Source of the DNA: Bacteroidia bacterium
Lineage (GTDB): Bacteria > Bacteroidota > Bacteroidia > B-17B0 > Aurantibacillaceae
Assembly: GCA_014378485.1 (NCBI GenBank)
Contig: JACMNO010000030.1
Location: 1-64,000 of the forward strand
Length of the DNA: 64,000 nt
Reading direction: 5' to 3'
Notes under the pieces: model-generated
What the model saw: only the letters and a program-made list of their open reading frames with translations
Databases searched by the model: none
What the model was told of the DNA's origin: nothing
Shown here: one piece after another, positions 10,040 to 19,259 of the stretch
Position numbering within the stretch: position 1 is the first letter of the stretch
Layout: each line of letters begins with the position of its first letter
Made by a program: the position numbers and the translations under genes

Positions 10040-10489
10040 TTATTCTTCTTCATCAACGTAAAGCGCCAATAATTCTTTTGGATAATCATCTTTTAAAATG
10101 TACACTCCTGTCATAGGGTTAACTACTTCTCGTATACTTTTTAATTGCACATAAAATGTAAAACCATTTTTTGTTTCTTTCTTCTCTGTTTTATTAATCG
10201 CTTTTTTAGAGAAGGGCAGTAAAGTAATAACACCACTATCTAAAGTGCATTCCAATACTGTCATATCAGGAATTTCAAAACTGAATTCATCATCATTGGG
10301 ATATAAACCGTTTAATAAATAAGTGGTGTTATTAATGACTTTGAAGTTGGTGACATTTCCCTGAACTTCAAATTCATCTTCCCACAAATATTTAATATTG
10401 TCTTCTGTTTCTTCACCTTCATTCTCTTTATCGGCATAGGCCTGGTTAAACTTTGAGTTAACGAGTTTAACATTGATTGTTACTTCCAT
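10040..10489 (-). CDS. Conserved-looking hypothetical cytoplasmic protein
   Basis: This 149-residue acidic protein has no signal peptide or membrane segment, so it is probably cytoplasmic. It is rich in Glu, Asp, Lys and Thr. I do not recognise a family. It starts 23 bases after the FucP-like permease stop codon, which suggests the two are co-transcribed; GH92 follows 136 bases further on. The position suggests some link to carbohydrate use, but no motif supports a specific role. Codon use looks like that of its neighbours. Confidence 0.65.
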   Translation of the reverse strand: MEVTINVKLVNSKFNQAYADKENEGEETEDNIKYLWEDEFEVQGNVTNFKVINNTTYLLNGLYPNDDEFSFEIPDMTVLECTLDSGVITLLPFSKKAINKTEKKETKNGFTFYVQLKSIREVVNPMTGVYILKDDYPKELLALYVDEEE

Positions 10490-10512
10490 TTTTTATTTTT
10501 AATTGTGTTGTT

Positions 10513-11940
10513 TTAATGCCCCGCGGCAACGCTCTTATCAAAATTCACCCCCTGTTGTTTTAATAATTGTTTTGTTTTGTATCCATAAAAAGCAAGGTAT
10601 AAAAAACAGAATATCCCAACAATATAACTTAAGTTGATGCCAATAACGTCAGGACCCGCTAACCATCCCTGGAATAAGCTGATAAAGCCTCCGCCCATGA
10701 TCATCATAATCAGGTAGCTTGAGCCTTGGTTGGTTTGTTTACCTAAACCTGAAATAGCTAAAGTATAAATGCATGGCCATAAAGTAGAACAGAAAAGGCC
10801 AACACTGATGAAAGCATACACACTAATTAAACCGGTGGTGATCATTCCAATTATTAAAGCGGTTATACCACAGGCAGAATAGATCAATAACTGTCGGGCA
10901 GGATTTCCTTTACTTAACATATCAGCAGCGATCATAAAAAGAATCACAAATGAATAAGGATAAAAGGGTGTCAGGTCGTGTCCTGCAATAACATTGGCTA
11001 ATAAAAATACACCAAAGGCCGCATAAGGAATGACAATGCGTAAAATTAGTTTCGTGTTTTTTGCCAGGTTAAAAGCGCCCACTGAACTTGTCCATCTTCC
11101 AATCATTAAACTAGCCCAGAATAATGAAATATAAGGCGCAGCTTTTTCTGTAGGAATACAGGCATGCTGTTTCATATAATCCGGCAAATTGGAGGCTGTT
11201 GATACTTCAACACCCACGTAAACAAAAATGGCAATCATTCCCATCCAAAGTTGTGGATATGTGAAAATACTTTTTTGTTCTTTAGCCGAATCTTCTATAA
11301 CACCTGATGATATCTCGATTTTGTTTGGTAAGGAAGAAAATTTGAATAGTAGTGCGACAATAAGAAATGCGGCACCAAGTATCAGATATGGGAATTTTAC
11401 TGCCGATAAATCACTTAATGCATTATGATCACCAACAGAACCAAATATGGCAAATCCAACAACCAAAGGACCAATAGTAGTTCCAACGTTATTAATTCCT
11501 CCCGCAAGGCTTAGGCGTTGTGCACCATTTGCGGGATCACCGATTACAATTGCTAAAGGGTTGGCGGCTGTTTGCTGTAAAGAAAATCCGAGGGCAACAA
11601 TAAATAATCCGGTTATCATTAAAGGAAAAGATACCAGTTGTGCTGCCGGGTAAAATAATAATGTTCCACAGGCAGAAATGACAAGTCCTAAAGCAATTCC
11701 GTTTTTATAACCTATCCTGTTCAATATATCGCCACCGTTTAATTTTGAAATAAGCACGTAGATGATGGATCCTATAGTATAGGCCACATAAAATGCAAAA
11801 GAAATCATCTGGCTTTGCCATTGCTCTAAATGCAAAGTATCTTTAAATACAGGAATTAAAATATCATTGCTTGCGGCTACAAAACCCCAAAAGAAAAAAA
11901 CAGATATTAAGGTAACAAAAGCTGAACGATTAGTTTGCAT
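10513..11940 (-). CDS. FucP-family sugar:H+ symporter (MFS)
   Basis: A 475-residue, 12-TM major facilitator protein of the FucP/GluP sugar permease branch. Markers are FFFWGFVAASNDILIP in TM1, the LQQTAANPLA motif in TM4 and the MIMGGGFISLFQG region late in the protein. I moved the start from 11964 to the internal ATG at 11940 (MQTNRSAF) because the eight upstream residues do not match the family's N-terminus. Family members import fucose, galactose, glucose, mannose or N-acetylglucosamine. The GH92 mannosidase downstream makes mannose an attractive substrate, but that is inference. Confidence 0.9.
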   Translation of the reverse strand: MQTNRSAFVTLISVFFFWGFVAASNDILIPVFKDTLHLEQWQSQMISFAFYVAYTIGSIIYVLISKLNGGDILNRIGYKNGIALGLVISACGTLLFYPAAQLVSFPLMITGLFIVALGFSLQQTAANPLAIVIGDPANGAQRLSLAGGINNVGTTIGPLVVGFAIFGSVGDHNALSDLSAVKFPYLILGAAFLIVALLFKFSSLPNKIEISSGVIEDSAKEQKSIFTYPQLWMGMIAIFVYVGVEVSTASNLPDYMKQHACIPTEKAAPYISLFWASLMIGRWTSSVGAFNLAKNTKLILRIVIPYAAFGVFLLANVIAGHDLTPFYPYSFVILFMIAADMLSKGNPARQLLIYSACGITALIIGMITTGLISVYAFISVGLFCSTLWPCIYTLAISGLGKQTNQGSSYLIMMIMGGGFISLFQGWLAGPDVIGINLSYIVGIFCFLYLAFYGYKTKQLLKQQGVNFDKSVAAGH

Positions 11941-12081
11941 AAAATAGATTCTTAAACAGTACAAGTTATATATTTGCGGTACATTATATAATTTAAAAAA
12001 CAGTACTTTATCAACACTCTGTGTTTTACTACTTGTTCTAATATATTATATCGCCTAACAGAGATAACTTATTTTTATACT

Positions 12082-12972
12082 ATGCAATTATTAACGCCTA
12101 CCCATTGGAAAGATTACGAATTATTGGATTGTGGTGATTTTGAAAAACTGGAACGTTTTGGTAAATACATTACAATAAGGCCTGAACCACAAGCTGTATG
12201 GAAAAAAGTATACAGCGAGAATGAATGGGAAAAACTGGCGCATGTGAAGTTTATTCCTAAAAGCAGCTCCAGCGGAGAATGGAAAATGCTGAATAAGATG
12301 CCTGAACAATGGACCATTGAATATGGATTACACGAAGAAGGAAAAGGGTTAAAAGATACGTTGACGTTTCGATTAGGTTTAACGTCTTTTAAACACGTTG
12401 GAATTTTTCCTGAGCAAGCTTGTAACTGGGATGTGATCTATAATTATTTGAAGCCTTTAGAGAAACCAAAATTTTTAAATTTATTTGCTTATACAGGGGG
12501 AGCAAGTATTGCGGCGAGAGCAGCAGGAGCAGATGTAACACATGTAGACAGTATAAAACAGGTAGTGAATTGGGCCAATGAAAATATGCAAAAATCCAAC
12601 CTTGATAATATCCGCTGGATGATTGATGACGCTTTGAAATTTGTAAAAAAAGAACAGCGCCGAGGAAATCTTTATCAGGGAATTATTTTAGATCCTCCTG
12701 CTTTTGGACATGGCCCGAACGGAGAGAAATGGAAACTGGAAGACAATATTTTAGAAATGATGGATTGTGTGTTGCAAATACTCGATCCTCAAAAACATTT
12801 ATTAATCTTAAACGCTTATTCATTAGGGTTTTCAGCCCTAGTGCCTGAGAATTTATTAAGACCCTTTGCTATAATAAACAAGTCAGATTTAAGTATTGGT
12901 GAATTGTACCTTAATGCAAAAAGTGGTGTAAAATTACCGCTAGGTGTTTGGGGCAGGTTAGAGAAAAAATAA
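12082..12972 (+). CDS. Class I SAM-dependent rRNA methyltransferase (RlmI/RlmK-like)
   Basis: The 296-residue protein has the SAM-binding loop FLNLFAYTGGASIAA near residue 130 and the catalytic LDPPAFGHG motif near 204, as in the RlmI/PF10672 family of 23S rRNA cytosine methyltransferases. It lacks a separate PUA domain at the N-terminus, so it is shorter than E. coli RlmI, as is common for Bacteroidota homologues. The exact target base is not inferable. The gene converges on a secreted-protein gene with a gap of one base, so the two transcripts must overlap at their 3' ends. Confidence 0.85.
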   Translation: MQLLTPTHWKDYELLDCGDFEKLERFGKYITIRPEPQAVWKKVYSENEWEKLAHVKFIPKSSSSGEWKMLNKMPEQWTIEYGLHEEGKGLKDTLTFRLGLTSFKHVGIFPEQACNWDVIYNYLKPLEKPKFLNLFAYTGGASIAARAAGADVTHVDSIKQVVNWANENMQKSNLDNIRWMIDDALKFVKKEQRRGNLYQGIILDPPAFGHGPNGEKWKLEDNILEMMDCVLQILDPQKHLLILNAYSLGFSALVPENLLRPFAIINKSDLSIGELYLNAKSGVKLPLGVWGRLEKK

Positions 12973-12973
12973 T

Positions 12974-13786
12974 TTATTTCTTCTCTGACTCTTTAATAAG
13001 TTCAATTTTTGTGTTTCCGATTGACAGTAATTTTGATTCTCTTAAAGTTTCATTCCATTTCACCTGTAGGCCTTTTAATTGCATATCTCCTGCGCCGGCC
13101 ACTTCGGCATAAACTAAAGTAAAATCATCCTTTTTACCTTTTTCTAAAATCATGGGTTGATTTTTTTTGGAGTTTGCGTTTTCTTTTCCGTTAGGCATCA
13201 AAGCGGAAGCTTTCATTGGGTTAATAATCCCAACGCCATCTCCGACGTACTGACATTCAAATTTCACGGCGGATTTATCAGTTTTAAGGTCTGCTTTTTT
13301 AAGAGTACATGTAAAATTCTCCACAGTGAAATCATTTTTGCTGGCAGGTAATTCAAAATTAGGAATCGAATAGGCTTTGCCACCTGCCGAAGCTTTATAA
13401 ATTCCTTTAAATTCTACCGCGAATTTTTCTGATAGCATATCAGCACCTTTAAAATCAATCACTTTGCTTTCTTCTTCATTAGGAGCAACAACATATGTTC
13501 TATCAAAACTTAATATTGTTTTATCTCCCGCTAGGTAATTAAACTCTGTTGGTTTTATTAATAAGTAATCATTGGTTTTATTAAATATTTTGATTTTAAA
13601 CTTTGCTTGTTTGAGAGATGCTACAGCGTCAATGATGTAAATTTTATAATCATCTGTTTCAACAGTTGCTTCTTTATACAGGTATTTCAGATTTTCCTTT
13701 GCCTTGTTTTCTTTTGCTTTGTCTTTTTCCTGCGCCACCGCGCAGAAACCGAAAAATAGTGTAATGATTAATAAAAAATATTTCAT
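12974..13786 (-). CDS. Secreted hypothetical protein
   Basis: A signal peptide (KYFLLIITLFFGFCAVAQ) is followed by a Lys/Glu-rich linker (EKDKAKENKAKEN) and about 230 residues of probable beta structure. I do not recognise a domain. No lipobox Cys is present at the cleavage site, so the protein is likely periplasmic or secreted rather than lipidated. It lies tail-to-tail with the methyltransferase gene and back-to-back with trmD, with about 96 bases shared for the two upstream regions. Confidence 0.65.
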   Translation of the reverse strand: MKYFLLIITLFFGFCAVAQEKDKAKENKAKENLKYLYKEATVETDDYKIYIIDAVASLKQAKFKIKIFNKTNDYLLIKPTEFNYLAGDKTILSFDRTYVVAPNEEESKVIDFKGADMLSEKFAVEFKGIYKASAGGKAYSIPNFELPASKNDFTVENFTCTLKKADLKTDKSAVKFECQYVGDGVGIINPMKASALMPNGKENANSKKNQPMILEKGKKDDFTLVYAEVAGAGDMQLKGLQVKWNETLRESKLLSIGNTKIELIKESEKK

Positions 13787-13882
13787 ACTTAAGTTATTTT
13801 AGATAAACAAATATAGCTGATAGATGGAATTAATCACTTAGAATCACATTTTTATTTACTGATTTTTTTGTTAATTTTGGCT

Positions 13883-14557
13883 ATGCACATTGATATCATT
13901 ACGGTTCATCCGCCTTTGCTGGAAAGCCCGTTCAGCCATAGTATTTTGAAACGAGCTATAAATAAAGGTTTGGTTACTGTGAATGTTGTGGACTTAAGAA
14001 ATTACGGCATTGAACCTCATAAGAAAGTAGATGATTACGCTTTTGGTGGAGGCGCGGGAATGGTGATGATGATAGAACCGATTGCGAACTGCATCAATGA
14101 TTTAAAAAGTAAACGTAATTATGATGAAATCATTTATATGACTCCTGACGGAGAGACTCTGAAACAAAGCACTTGCAATCATTTATCCACTTTAAAAAAT
14201 CTTATTATTCTTTGCGGCCACTACAAAGGTATTGACGAACGCATTAGAGAACATTTTATTACCAAAGAAATTTCTATTGGTGATTATGTGCTAAGTGGTG
14301 GCGAATTACCTGCGGCAGTTTTATGTGACGGGATCATTCGTTTGATCCCCGGTGTATTGAATGACGAAACATCTGCATTGTCAGATTCTTTTCAGGACAA
14401 TTTATTATCGCCACCCGTTTACACCAGACCGGCAGACTATAACGGCTGGAAGGTTCCGGAACTTTTAACCAGTGGCAACACAAAAAAAGTGGAAGAGTGG
14501 AGGCATGAACAATCCTTAGAGAGAACAAAGTTGAGACGTCCTGATTTGTTATTGTAA
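13883..14557 (+). CDS. trmD: tRNA (guanine37-N1)-methyltransferase
   Basis: TrmD is a SPOUT-class methyltransferase that makes m1G37 in tRNAs reading CNN codons and so prevents frameshifting. Diagnostic segments are [26 protein letters not shown] and the trefoil-knot motif [15 protein letters not shown] chose the ATG at 13883 ([10 protein letters not shown]), which matches the family N-terminus, over the TTG at 13868; this gives 224 residues, close to the usual length. A TAATTTTG box sits only three bases before this ATG, too close for a normal promoter. The usual neighbours rpsP, rimM and rplS are absent. Confidence 0.96.
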   Translation: MHIDIITVHPPLLESPFSHSILKRAINKGLVTVNVVDLRNYGIEPHKKVDDYAFGGGAGMVMMIEPIANCINDLKSKRNYDEIIYMTPDGETLKQSTCNHLSTLKNLIILCGHYKGIDERIREHFITKEISIGDYVLSGGELPAAVLCDGIIRLIPGVLNDETSALSDSFQDNLLSPPVYTRPADYNGWKVPELLTSGNTKKVEEWRHEQSLERTKLRRPDLLL

Positions 14558-14570
14558 ATCTGCAAAGATT

Positions 14571-16175
14571 TTATTTTTTAGGTTTAGGCTTCACTTCTTT
14601 TACGGGCGCCACGTATTTTGCATCATACAATACAAAATTCTTTATTTGTTCTGGTTTAAAATCCGACTTATCATAAACGGTTATGTTTTCCTGAATAGGT
14701 TTATTTCCCGGCGAAGTAATTTCAATTTGGTATTTACCGGGAATGACAATAAATATATATTTGCCAGTTAATTTATTTACTGGTTTAGAATCCAATTCTT
14801 TATTTGTTTTTATATTTTTAATGGAAATAAATGCGTCAATTTCTTTTTTTAAAGTATCAGCCATGACAACATTACCTGTTAGAACGGTTTGTTGCTCTTC
14901 AACAGAATTGAATCTTATTTTATAAATATCTAAATCACCTAAACCTTCTTTACGCCAGGCAGAAATATAACCATCCCGGCCATTTTCGCATACAGAAAAC
15001 ATCATATCATCATCCGTTGTATTTAGCGGATAACCAACATTAATGGGTACGTTCCAGTTTTTTAATTGTTCGTTCCAGGTAGATTTAAAAATATCATAAC
15101 CTCCCATGTTTGTGTGGCCCTGTGAACTAAAAAACAATGTTTTACCATCATCCGTAATTTGCGGAAATGCTTCTTTGTAAATTGTATTAATATTTTGACC
15201 TAAATTTTTCGGAATTCCCCATTCACCATTTGGTAAACGTTTGCTAAAATAAATATCTGTTTCTCCTATACCGCCTTTTCTGTTCGACACAAAAAAAAGC
15301 GTATTGCCATCACTTCCATAGCAGCCTTCTGATTCTAACATATCAGTATTTATGGGCTCGTTAAACGGAATAGATTTTACAAAGGATTTTGTTTTTTGAA
15401 TTTCGGTGTGAAATAAATCTCCGGGAAAATCAACATTATCAACGTACAACACTATGTTTTTTCCATCCGGTGAAATCCCAACACATTGTTCATCTTCGTT
15501 GGTATTAATAATTGGCCCCATGTTTTTTGCCTGAGCCCATACTCCATTTTGAACAGTGGAAGTATAAATGTCAGAAGTGAAATAACCATTGAAACTTCTA
15601 ATTTTACCAGGGTTTTGCTCTCTTCGCGAGGTATAGAAAAGCGTTTTCTCATCTTTTGTAACAAAGGGGTAGTAATCAGCAAACTTGGTATTTATTTCTT
15701 TTCCCAAATGTTCGAATGTTACGTTGATTGGTTTTTTTATAAGGGCCTCTGCGTTTTCACACGTTTCAATGTAATGGTCAATTAACGGAAATAGTTTGGA
15801 AGGTGCTTTTTCTCTATACTTATTGTAATAATTTTTCGCATCTTTAAACCGATATGCAAATTGATAGGCTTTTGCCATTTCCAACAACAACTCATTTTTA
15901 TAATTACCTTCTTTATAACACTCTTCTAGGTAAGGAATTGCTAAACTTTTATCAGCATAAATATTAAGGTAGCAAACCGCTATTTGATGTTTTAATTCAT
16001 AATCATCAGGATATTCTTTTTCGTATTTTTTAAACTGTTCTAATGCCTGTATGTAATTTTTTGCGTCAAAAAGTTCACCGGGAGTTGGTAATTCGCCCTG
16101 CCCTTTTATGTTTTGAATAAAAACAATATTGGTAAGTAGAATTGATAAGAATATTAAGATTTGATGCTTCGACAT
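14571..16175 (-). CDS. TPR / PD40 beta-propeller periplasmic protein (PorE-like, without OmpA domain)
   Basis: A signal peptide precedes TPR-like helices (about residues 30-150, e.g. FDAKNYIQALEQFKKYE). A PD40/WD40-like propeller follows at about 180-400, with repeats such as TLFFVSNRKGGIGETDIYFS and TLFFSSQGHTNMGGYDIF. The tail at about 425-520 resembles a carboxypeptidase-regulatory-like fold. This order matches Bacteroidota PorE and related OmpA-family proteins, one of which works in T9SS, but the C-terminal OmpA peptidoglycan-binding domain is missing; the protein ends in a Pro/Lys tail (PVKEVKPKPKK). A scaffold or surface role is plausible. A direct T9SS role is not established, since many PD40 paralogues exist per genome. 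Confidence 0.75.
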   Translation of the reverse strand: MSKHQILIFLSILLTNIVFIQNIKGQGELPTPGELFDAKNYIQALEQFKKYEKEYPDDYELKHQIAVCYLNIYADKSLAIPYLEECYKEGNYKNELLLEMAKAYQFAYRFKDAKNYYNKYREKAPSKLFPLIDHYIETCENAEALIKKPINVTFEHLGKEINTKFADYYPFVTKDEKTLFYTSRREQNPGKIRSFNGYFTSDIYTSTVQNGVWAQAKNMGPIINTNEDEQCVGISPDGKNIVLYVDNVDFPGDLFHTEIQKTKSFVKSIPFNEPINTDMLESEGCYGSDGNTLFFVSNRKGGIGETDIYFSKRLPNGEWGIPKNLGQNINTIYKEAFPQITDDGKTLFFSSQGHTNMGGYDIFKSTWNEQLKNWNVPINVGYPLNTTDDDMMFSVCENGRDGYISAWRKEGLGDLDIYKIRFNSVEEQQTVLTGNVVMADTLKKEIDAFISIKNIKTNKELDSKPVNKLTGKYIFIVIPGKYQIEITSPGNKPIQENITVYDKSDFKPEQIKNFVLYDAKYVAPVKEVKPKPKK

Positions 16176-16334
16176 TTAAAGTAAATGTTATATAATTATT
16201 AAATTTAAGAAATTAAACACAGTTTTCCCAGAATAAAGATTTCTATTTCTTTTTTCGCAGGCTCAACAAACAATAGCTTGTTAATTATTACTTTTTTAAA
16301 TAAGACATTGCTTTTTATATTCAGCTTATTTTAG

Positions 16335-17222
16335 ATGAATAGAAAAATAGCTGTGTCAAATAGAACTACTACTCAAAAATTAAAAACTTCCGCTGTTACC
16401 GTTGTCATTAGTCTGGCCTTGGTTTTATTCATGTTGGGCCTTTTAGGCCTGGTGGTGATTAATGCCAAAAAACTATCTAATCACATTAAAGAAAATATTG
16501 GTTTCCAGATTGTTTTGAAGGATACCACTACTACTGCAGAACTCGATATTTTAAAGCAAGAAATCAGTTCATCTGCTTTCACAAAACAAGTGGATTATAT
16601 CAGCAAGGATGAAGCCGCTAAAAAATTACAAAAAGACCTTGGCGAAGATTTTATTACGTTTTTAGGATATAATCCTTTATTATCTTCTTTGGATGTTAAA
16701 CTGAATTCTGACTATGCAAACATTGATAGTTTAGCGGGTTTTGAGAAGCAAATCATGCAAAAGCATTTTGTGAAGGAGGTGATCTATCACAAAGACATGA
16801 TCAAACAGGTCAATGATAATGCCAAAGTGATCAGTATTTATATTTTAGTTTTCAGCAGTTTATTATTGATAGTAGCGATTGCATTAATTAATAATACCAT
16901 TCGTTTATCCATTTACTCCAAAAGATTTTTGATTAGAACCATGTATTTGGTTGGCGCAACCCAAGGCTTTATTCGCAAGCCATTTATAATGAAAGGCATC
17001 CGGCAAGGTGTGATTGCCGGACTGGTAGCCGGATTTTTACTAGCTGGATTTTTAATATTAAGCACGAAATACATTCCTGATCTGTTACAATTACAGGACC
17101 CTAATTTATTGGCCGCGTTGTTTGGATGTATTGTTTTATTGGGTGTCCTGATCTCAGGTTTAAGCGCTGCACTTTCTGTTAGCAGGTATTTGAAATTAAA
17201 AACTGACGACTTATATTTTTAA
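16335..17222 (+). CDS. ftsX: Cell division protein FtsX (permease-like)
   Basis: The 295 residues show the FtsX layout. TM1 lies at about 20-45, followed by an extracytoplasmic domain (IGFQIVLKDTTT to about residue 165) and three TM segments near 170-192, 218-245 and 258-282. FtsX pairs with the ATPase FtsE to couple division to peptidoglycan hydrolase activation. ftsE is not adjacent, as is common in Bacteroidota. The C-terminus (LKLKTDDLYF) is at the normal position. Genes that often follow ftsX in this phylum (a DUF3098 gene, uppP) are absent; instead a terminator and tRNA-His follow. Confidence 0.88.
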   Translation: MNRKIAVSNRTTTQKLKTSAVTVVISLALVLFMLGLLGLVVINAKKLSNHIKENIGFQIVLKDTTTTAELDILKQEISSSAFTKQVDYISKDEAAKKLQKDLGEDFITFLGYNPLLSSLDVKLNSDYANIDSLAGFEKQIMQKHFVKEVIYHKDMIKQVNDNAKVISIYILVFSSLLLIVAIALINNTIRLSIYSKRFLIRTMYLVGATQGFIRKPFIMKGIRQGVIAGLVAGFLLAGFLILSTKYIPDLLQLQDPNLLAALFGCIVLLGVLISGLSAALSVSRYLKLKTDDLYF

Positions 17223-17382
17223 GATCATCAGGATCAGAAGCAAATATTTTAAAATTGGTATTTTAACTGTGTTGTGTTTAGGTTTTCTTTTCGCTTTTCG
17301 AAATCAGAGTATTCTGTTTTAGTTGTGCCAATCGGTACTATTATATCAGAGCGGCTCTTACAATTGAAATGGTTTTAAAAAC

Positions 17383-17410
17383 AAAAGGCTGTCTTTTCAG
17401 ACAGCCTTTT
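17383..17410. terminator. Bidirectional rho-independent terminator
   Basis: A perfect 11-bp stem, AAAAGGCTGTC, pairs with GACAGCCTTTT around a 6-base loop (TTTTCA), giving U-runs in both directions. It lies just downstream of tRNA-His (minus strand) and about 160 bases after ftsX (plus strand), so it can serve both converging transcripts. Confidence 0.85.
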
Positions 17411-17415
17411 AAAAG

Positions 17416-17490
17416 GGTAAATGAAGGGGCTCGAACCCTCGACCCTCGGTACCACAAACCGATGCTCTAACCAGCTGAGCTACATCTACC
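17416..17490 (-). tRNA. tRNA-His (anticodon GUG)
   Basis: Read on the minus strand, a cloverleaf folds cleanly. The acceptor is GTAGATG/CATTTAC with an extra 5' G (G-1) opposite C73, the hallmark of bacterial tRNA-His. The D arm contains AGCTCAGCTGGTTAGAGC. The anticodon stem is TCGGT/ACCGA with loop TTGTGGT, giving anticodon GTG. The T arm is GAGGG-TTCGAGC-CCCTT. The 3' CCA is not encoded, so it must be added by a CCA transferase. Confidence 0.95.
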
Positions 17491-17501
17491 ATTTAGGGCT
17501 A

Positions 17502-17509
17502 CAAATGTA
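17502..17509 (-). promoter_or_regulatory. Bacteroidota -7 promoter box for tRNA-His
   Basis: On the minus strand this reads TACATTTG, an exact match to the Bacteroidota -7 consensus TAnnTTTG, 11 bases before the mature tRNA 5' end. I could not find a clear -33 TTG at the usual spacing; the upstream DNA is simply A/T rich. Confidence 0.5.
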
Positions 17510-17663
17510 ATAAAATATTTTATTTCACGAAAAAATTGATTGAAAAAAAGAATAGAGCAGTATTTTTATTATAATGTCGCCCTGTCACGCCAATGCTTGA
17601 GATTTAGGGTTTAGTCGATGCTGCCAAGCTAATAGCGTGATCAGTAAGACCTTGTGAAATGTC

Positions 17664-19235
17664 TTACTCTAACGATTCTTTATGATAATTCACCATATAA
17701 TGCAAGCCTACAGACTCTTTTCTCCGGATGGACTGTTTGATGATTAGGTAGCCAATGCAGATTAGGTTACGTAATTCACATAATTTTTGGGACAGGGTGG
17801 TTTTTTCGTAAAGTGCTTCGTTCTCTTTGTATAATATTTCTAAACGGTCAAAGGCGCGTTTTAAGCGGAGTTCAGAGCGAACAATTCCAACATAATTACT
17901 CATGATTTGTTGAACCTCCCGTTGTGATTGTGTAATGAGGATCATTTCCTCCGGGTTTTCAGTCCCTTCTGCATCCCAATTTGGAATACCTTCTTTAAAA
18001 TTAAGCTGCCCTAATGTATCAACTCCTTTTTTTGCAGCGCGATGAGCAAACACTAATGCTTCTAATAAAGAGTTACTTGCTAAACGATTTGCGCCGTGCA
18101 AACCGGTGCATGCACATTCACCTACTGCAAATAAATTACCGAGTGTGGTTTGACCTTCTTTGTTGACTAAAATCCCACCGCATAAATAATGCATAGCAGG
18201 TATCACAGGGATCATTTTCATAAAAGGGTCTATTCCAAGTTTCATGCATTTTTCATAGATATTTGGAAAATGATCAATGAAGGCTTTTCGATCAATGTGA
18301 CGGCAATCTAGGTAAACAAAATCTTCACCTCTGGTTTTAAGTTCATTATCAATGGCCCTGGCGACTATATCGCGTGGCGCTAAGGATAAACGCTCATCGT
18401 ATTTATGCATGAACTCGTTCCCATCAATGGTTTTTAAAACAGCGCCAAAACCTCTGATTGCTTCTGTTATTAAAAAACTGGGATGCTCTCCGGGATTATA
18501 TAAAGAGGTTGGATGAAACTGCACAAATTCCATATCCTGCACTGTGCCTTTAGCACGGTAAACCATAGCAATTCCGTCGCCGGTAGCAATGGTTGGATTT
18601 GTTGTAGTTGCATAGACATGGCCTGCACCGCCGGTTGCCATAAGTGTAATTTTGGAAAGAACGGTTTCTATTTTTTGTGTTTTAGTATTTAAAATATAAG
18701 CGCCAAAACAAATTATGTTTTTTGATTGAGAAGTGACAACTTCTCCTAAATGATGTTGGGTGATGATATCAATAGCGTAGTGATGATCAAGAATTGTAAT
18801 ATTTTTATGGTTGCGCACCTGTGCTATCAGTGCACGCTCTATTTCATAACCGGTAATATCTTTATAGTGCAGGATGCGGTGTTCCGAATGCCCTCCTTCT
18901 TTTGCGAGGTCATAAGCGCCTGATTTGTTTTTATCAAAATTAGCACCTAGTTCAATGAGTTCTTTTACTCGTTCAGTTCCTTCTGTCACTACAACTCTAA
19001 CGGTGTCTTCATCACATAAACCACCACCTGCAATTAATGTGTCCTGTATGTGTTTTTCAATCGTGTCCTTATCGCTCCATACTGCCGCAATTCCTCCTTG
19101 CGCATATTTGGTATTAGACTCATCCTCATTGCTTTTGGTGACAATAAAAACAGAGCCATGAGCAGCAACTTTGAGCGCGTAACTAAGGCCGGCAATACCA
19201 CTTCCAATTATTAAGAAATCTATTTTTTGCTGCAT
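17664..19235 (-). CDS. nadB: L-aspartate oxidase
   Basis: NadB oxidises L-aspartate to iminoaspartate with FAD, the first step of de novo NAD synthesis. The N-terminal FAD-binding motif is IIGSGIAGLSYALKVA, followed by TKYAQGGIAAVW. The flavin/substrate region contains EFVQFHPTSLY and GLHGANRLASNSLLEALVF, all typical of NadB. At 523 residues it is the normal length. nadA and nadC are not in the window. The stop codon lies within an 8-bp hairpin (AGTAAGAC/GTCTTACT), which may help mark the 3' end. ribE is 24 bases upstream on the same strand, so the two cofactor genes may be co-transcribed. Confidence 0.95.
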   Translation of the reverse strand: MQQKIDFLIIGSGIAGLSYALKVAAHGSVFIVTKSNEDESNTKYAQGGIAAVWSDKDTIEKHIQDTLIAGGGLCDEDTVRVVVTEGTERVKELIELGANFDKNKSGAYDLAKEGGHSEHRILHYKDITGYEIERALIAQVRNHKNITILDHHYAIDIITQHHLGEVVTSQSKNIICFGAYILNTKTQKIETVLSKITLMATGGAGHVYATTTNPTIATGDGIAMVYRAKGTVQDMEFVQFHPTSLYNPGEHPSFLITEAIRGFGAVLKTIDGNEFMHKYDERLSLAPRDIVARAIDNELKTRGEDFVYLDCRHIDRKAFIDHFPNIYEKCMKLGIDPFMKMIPVIPAMHYLCGGILVNKEGQTTLGNLFAVGECACTGLHGANRLASNSLLEALVFAHRAAKKGVDTLGQLNFKEGIPNWDAEGTENPEEMILITQSQREVQQIMSNYVGIVRSELRLKRAFDRLEILYKENEALYEKTTLSQKLCELRNLICIGYLIIKQSIRRKESVGLHYMVNYHKESLE

Positions 19236-19259
19236 GTTGCGATTATAAGTCTGTGTTTG

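Noticed and set aside
13872-13879. TAATTTTG as a -7 box for trmD.
   Set aside because: It lies three bases before the ATG, which would need leaderless translation, and there is no -33 element.
17221-17322. A short frame right after ftsX (KIIRIRSKYFKIGILTVLCLGFLFAF) that looks like a signal anchor and could be reached by a +1 slip.
   Set aside because: No start codon, and FtsX already ends at its normal place; most likely chance in A/T-rich DNA.
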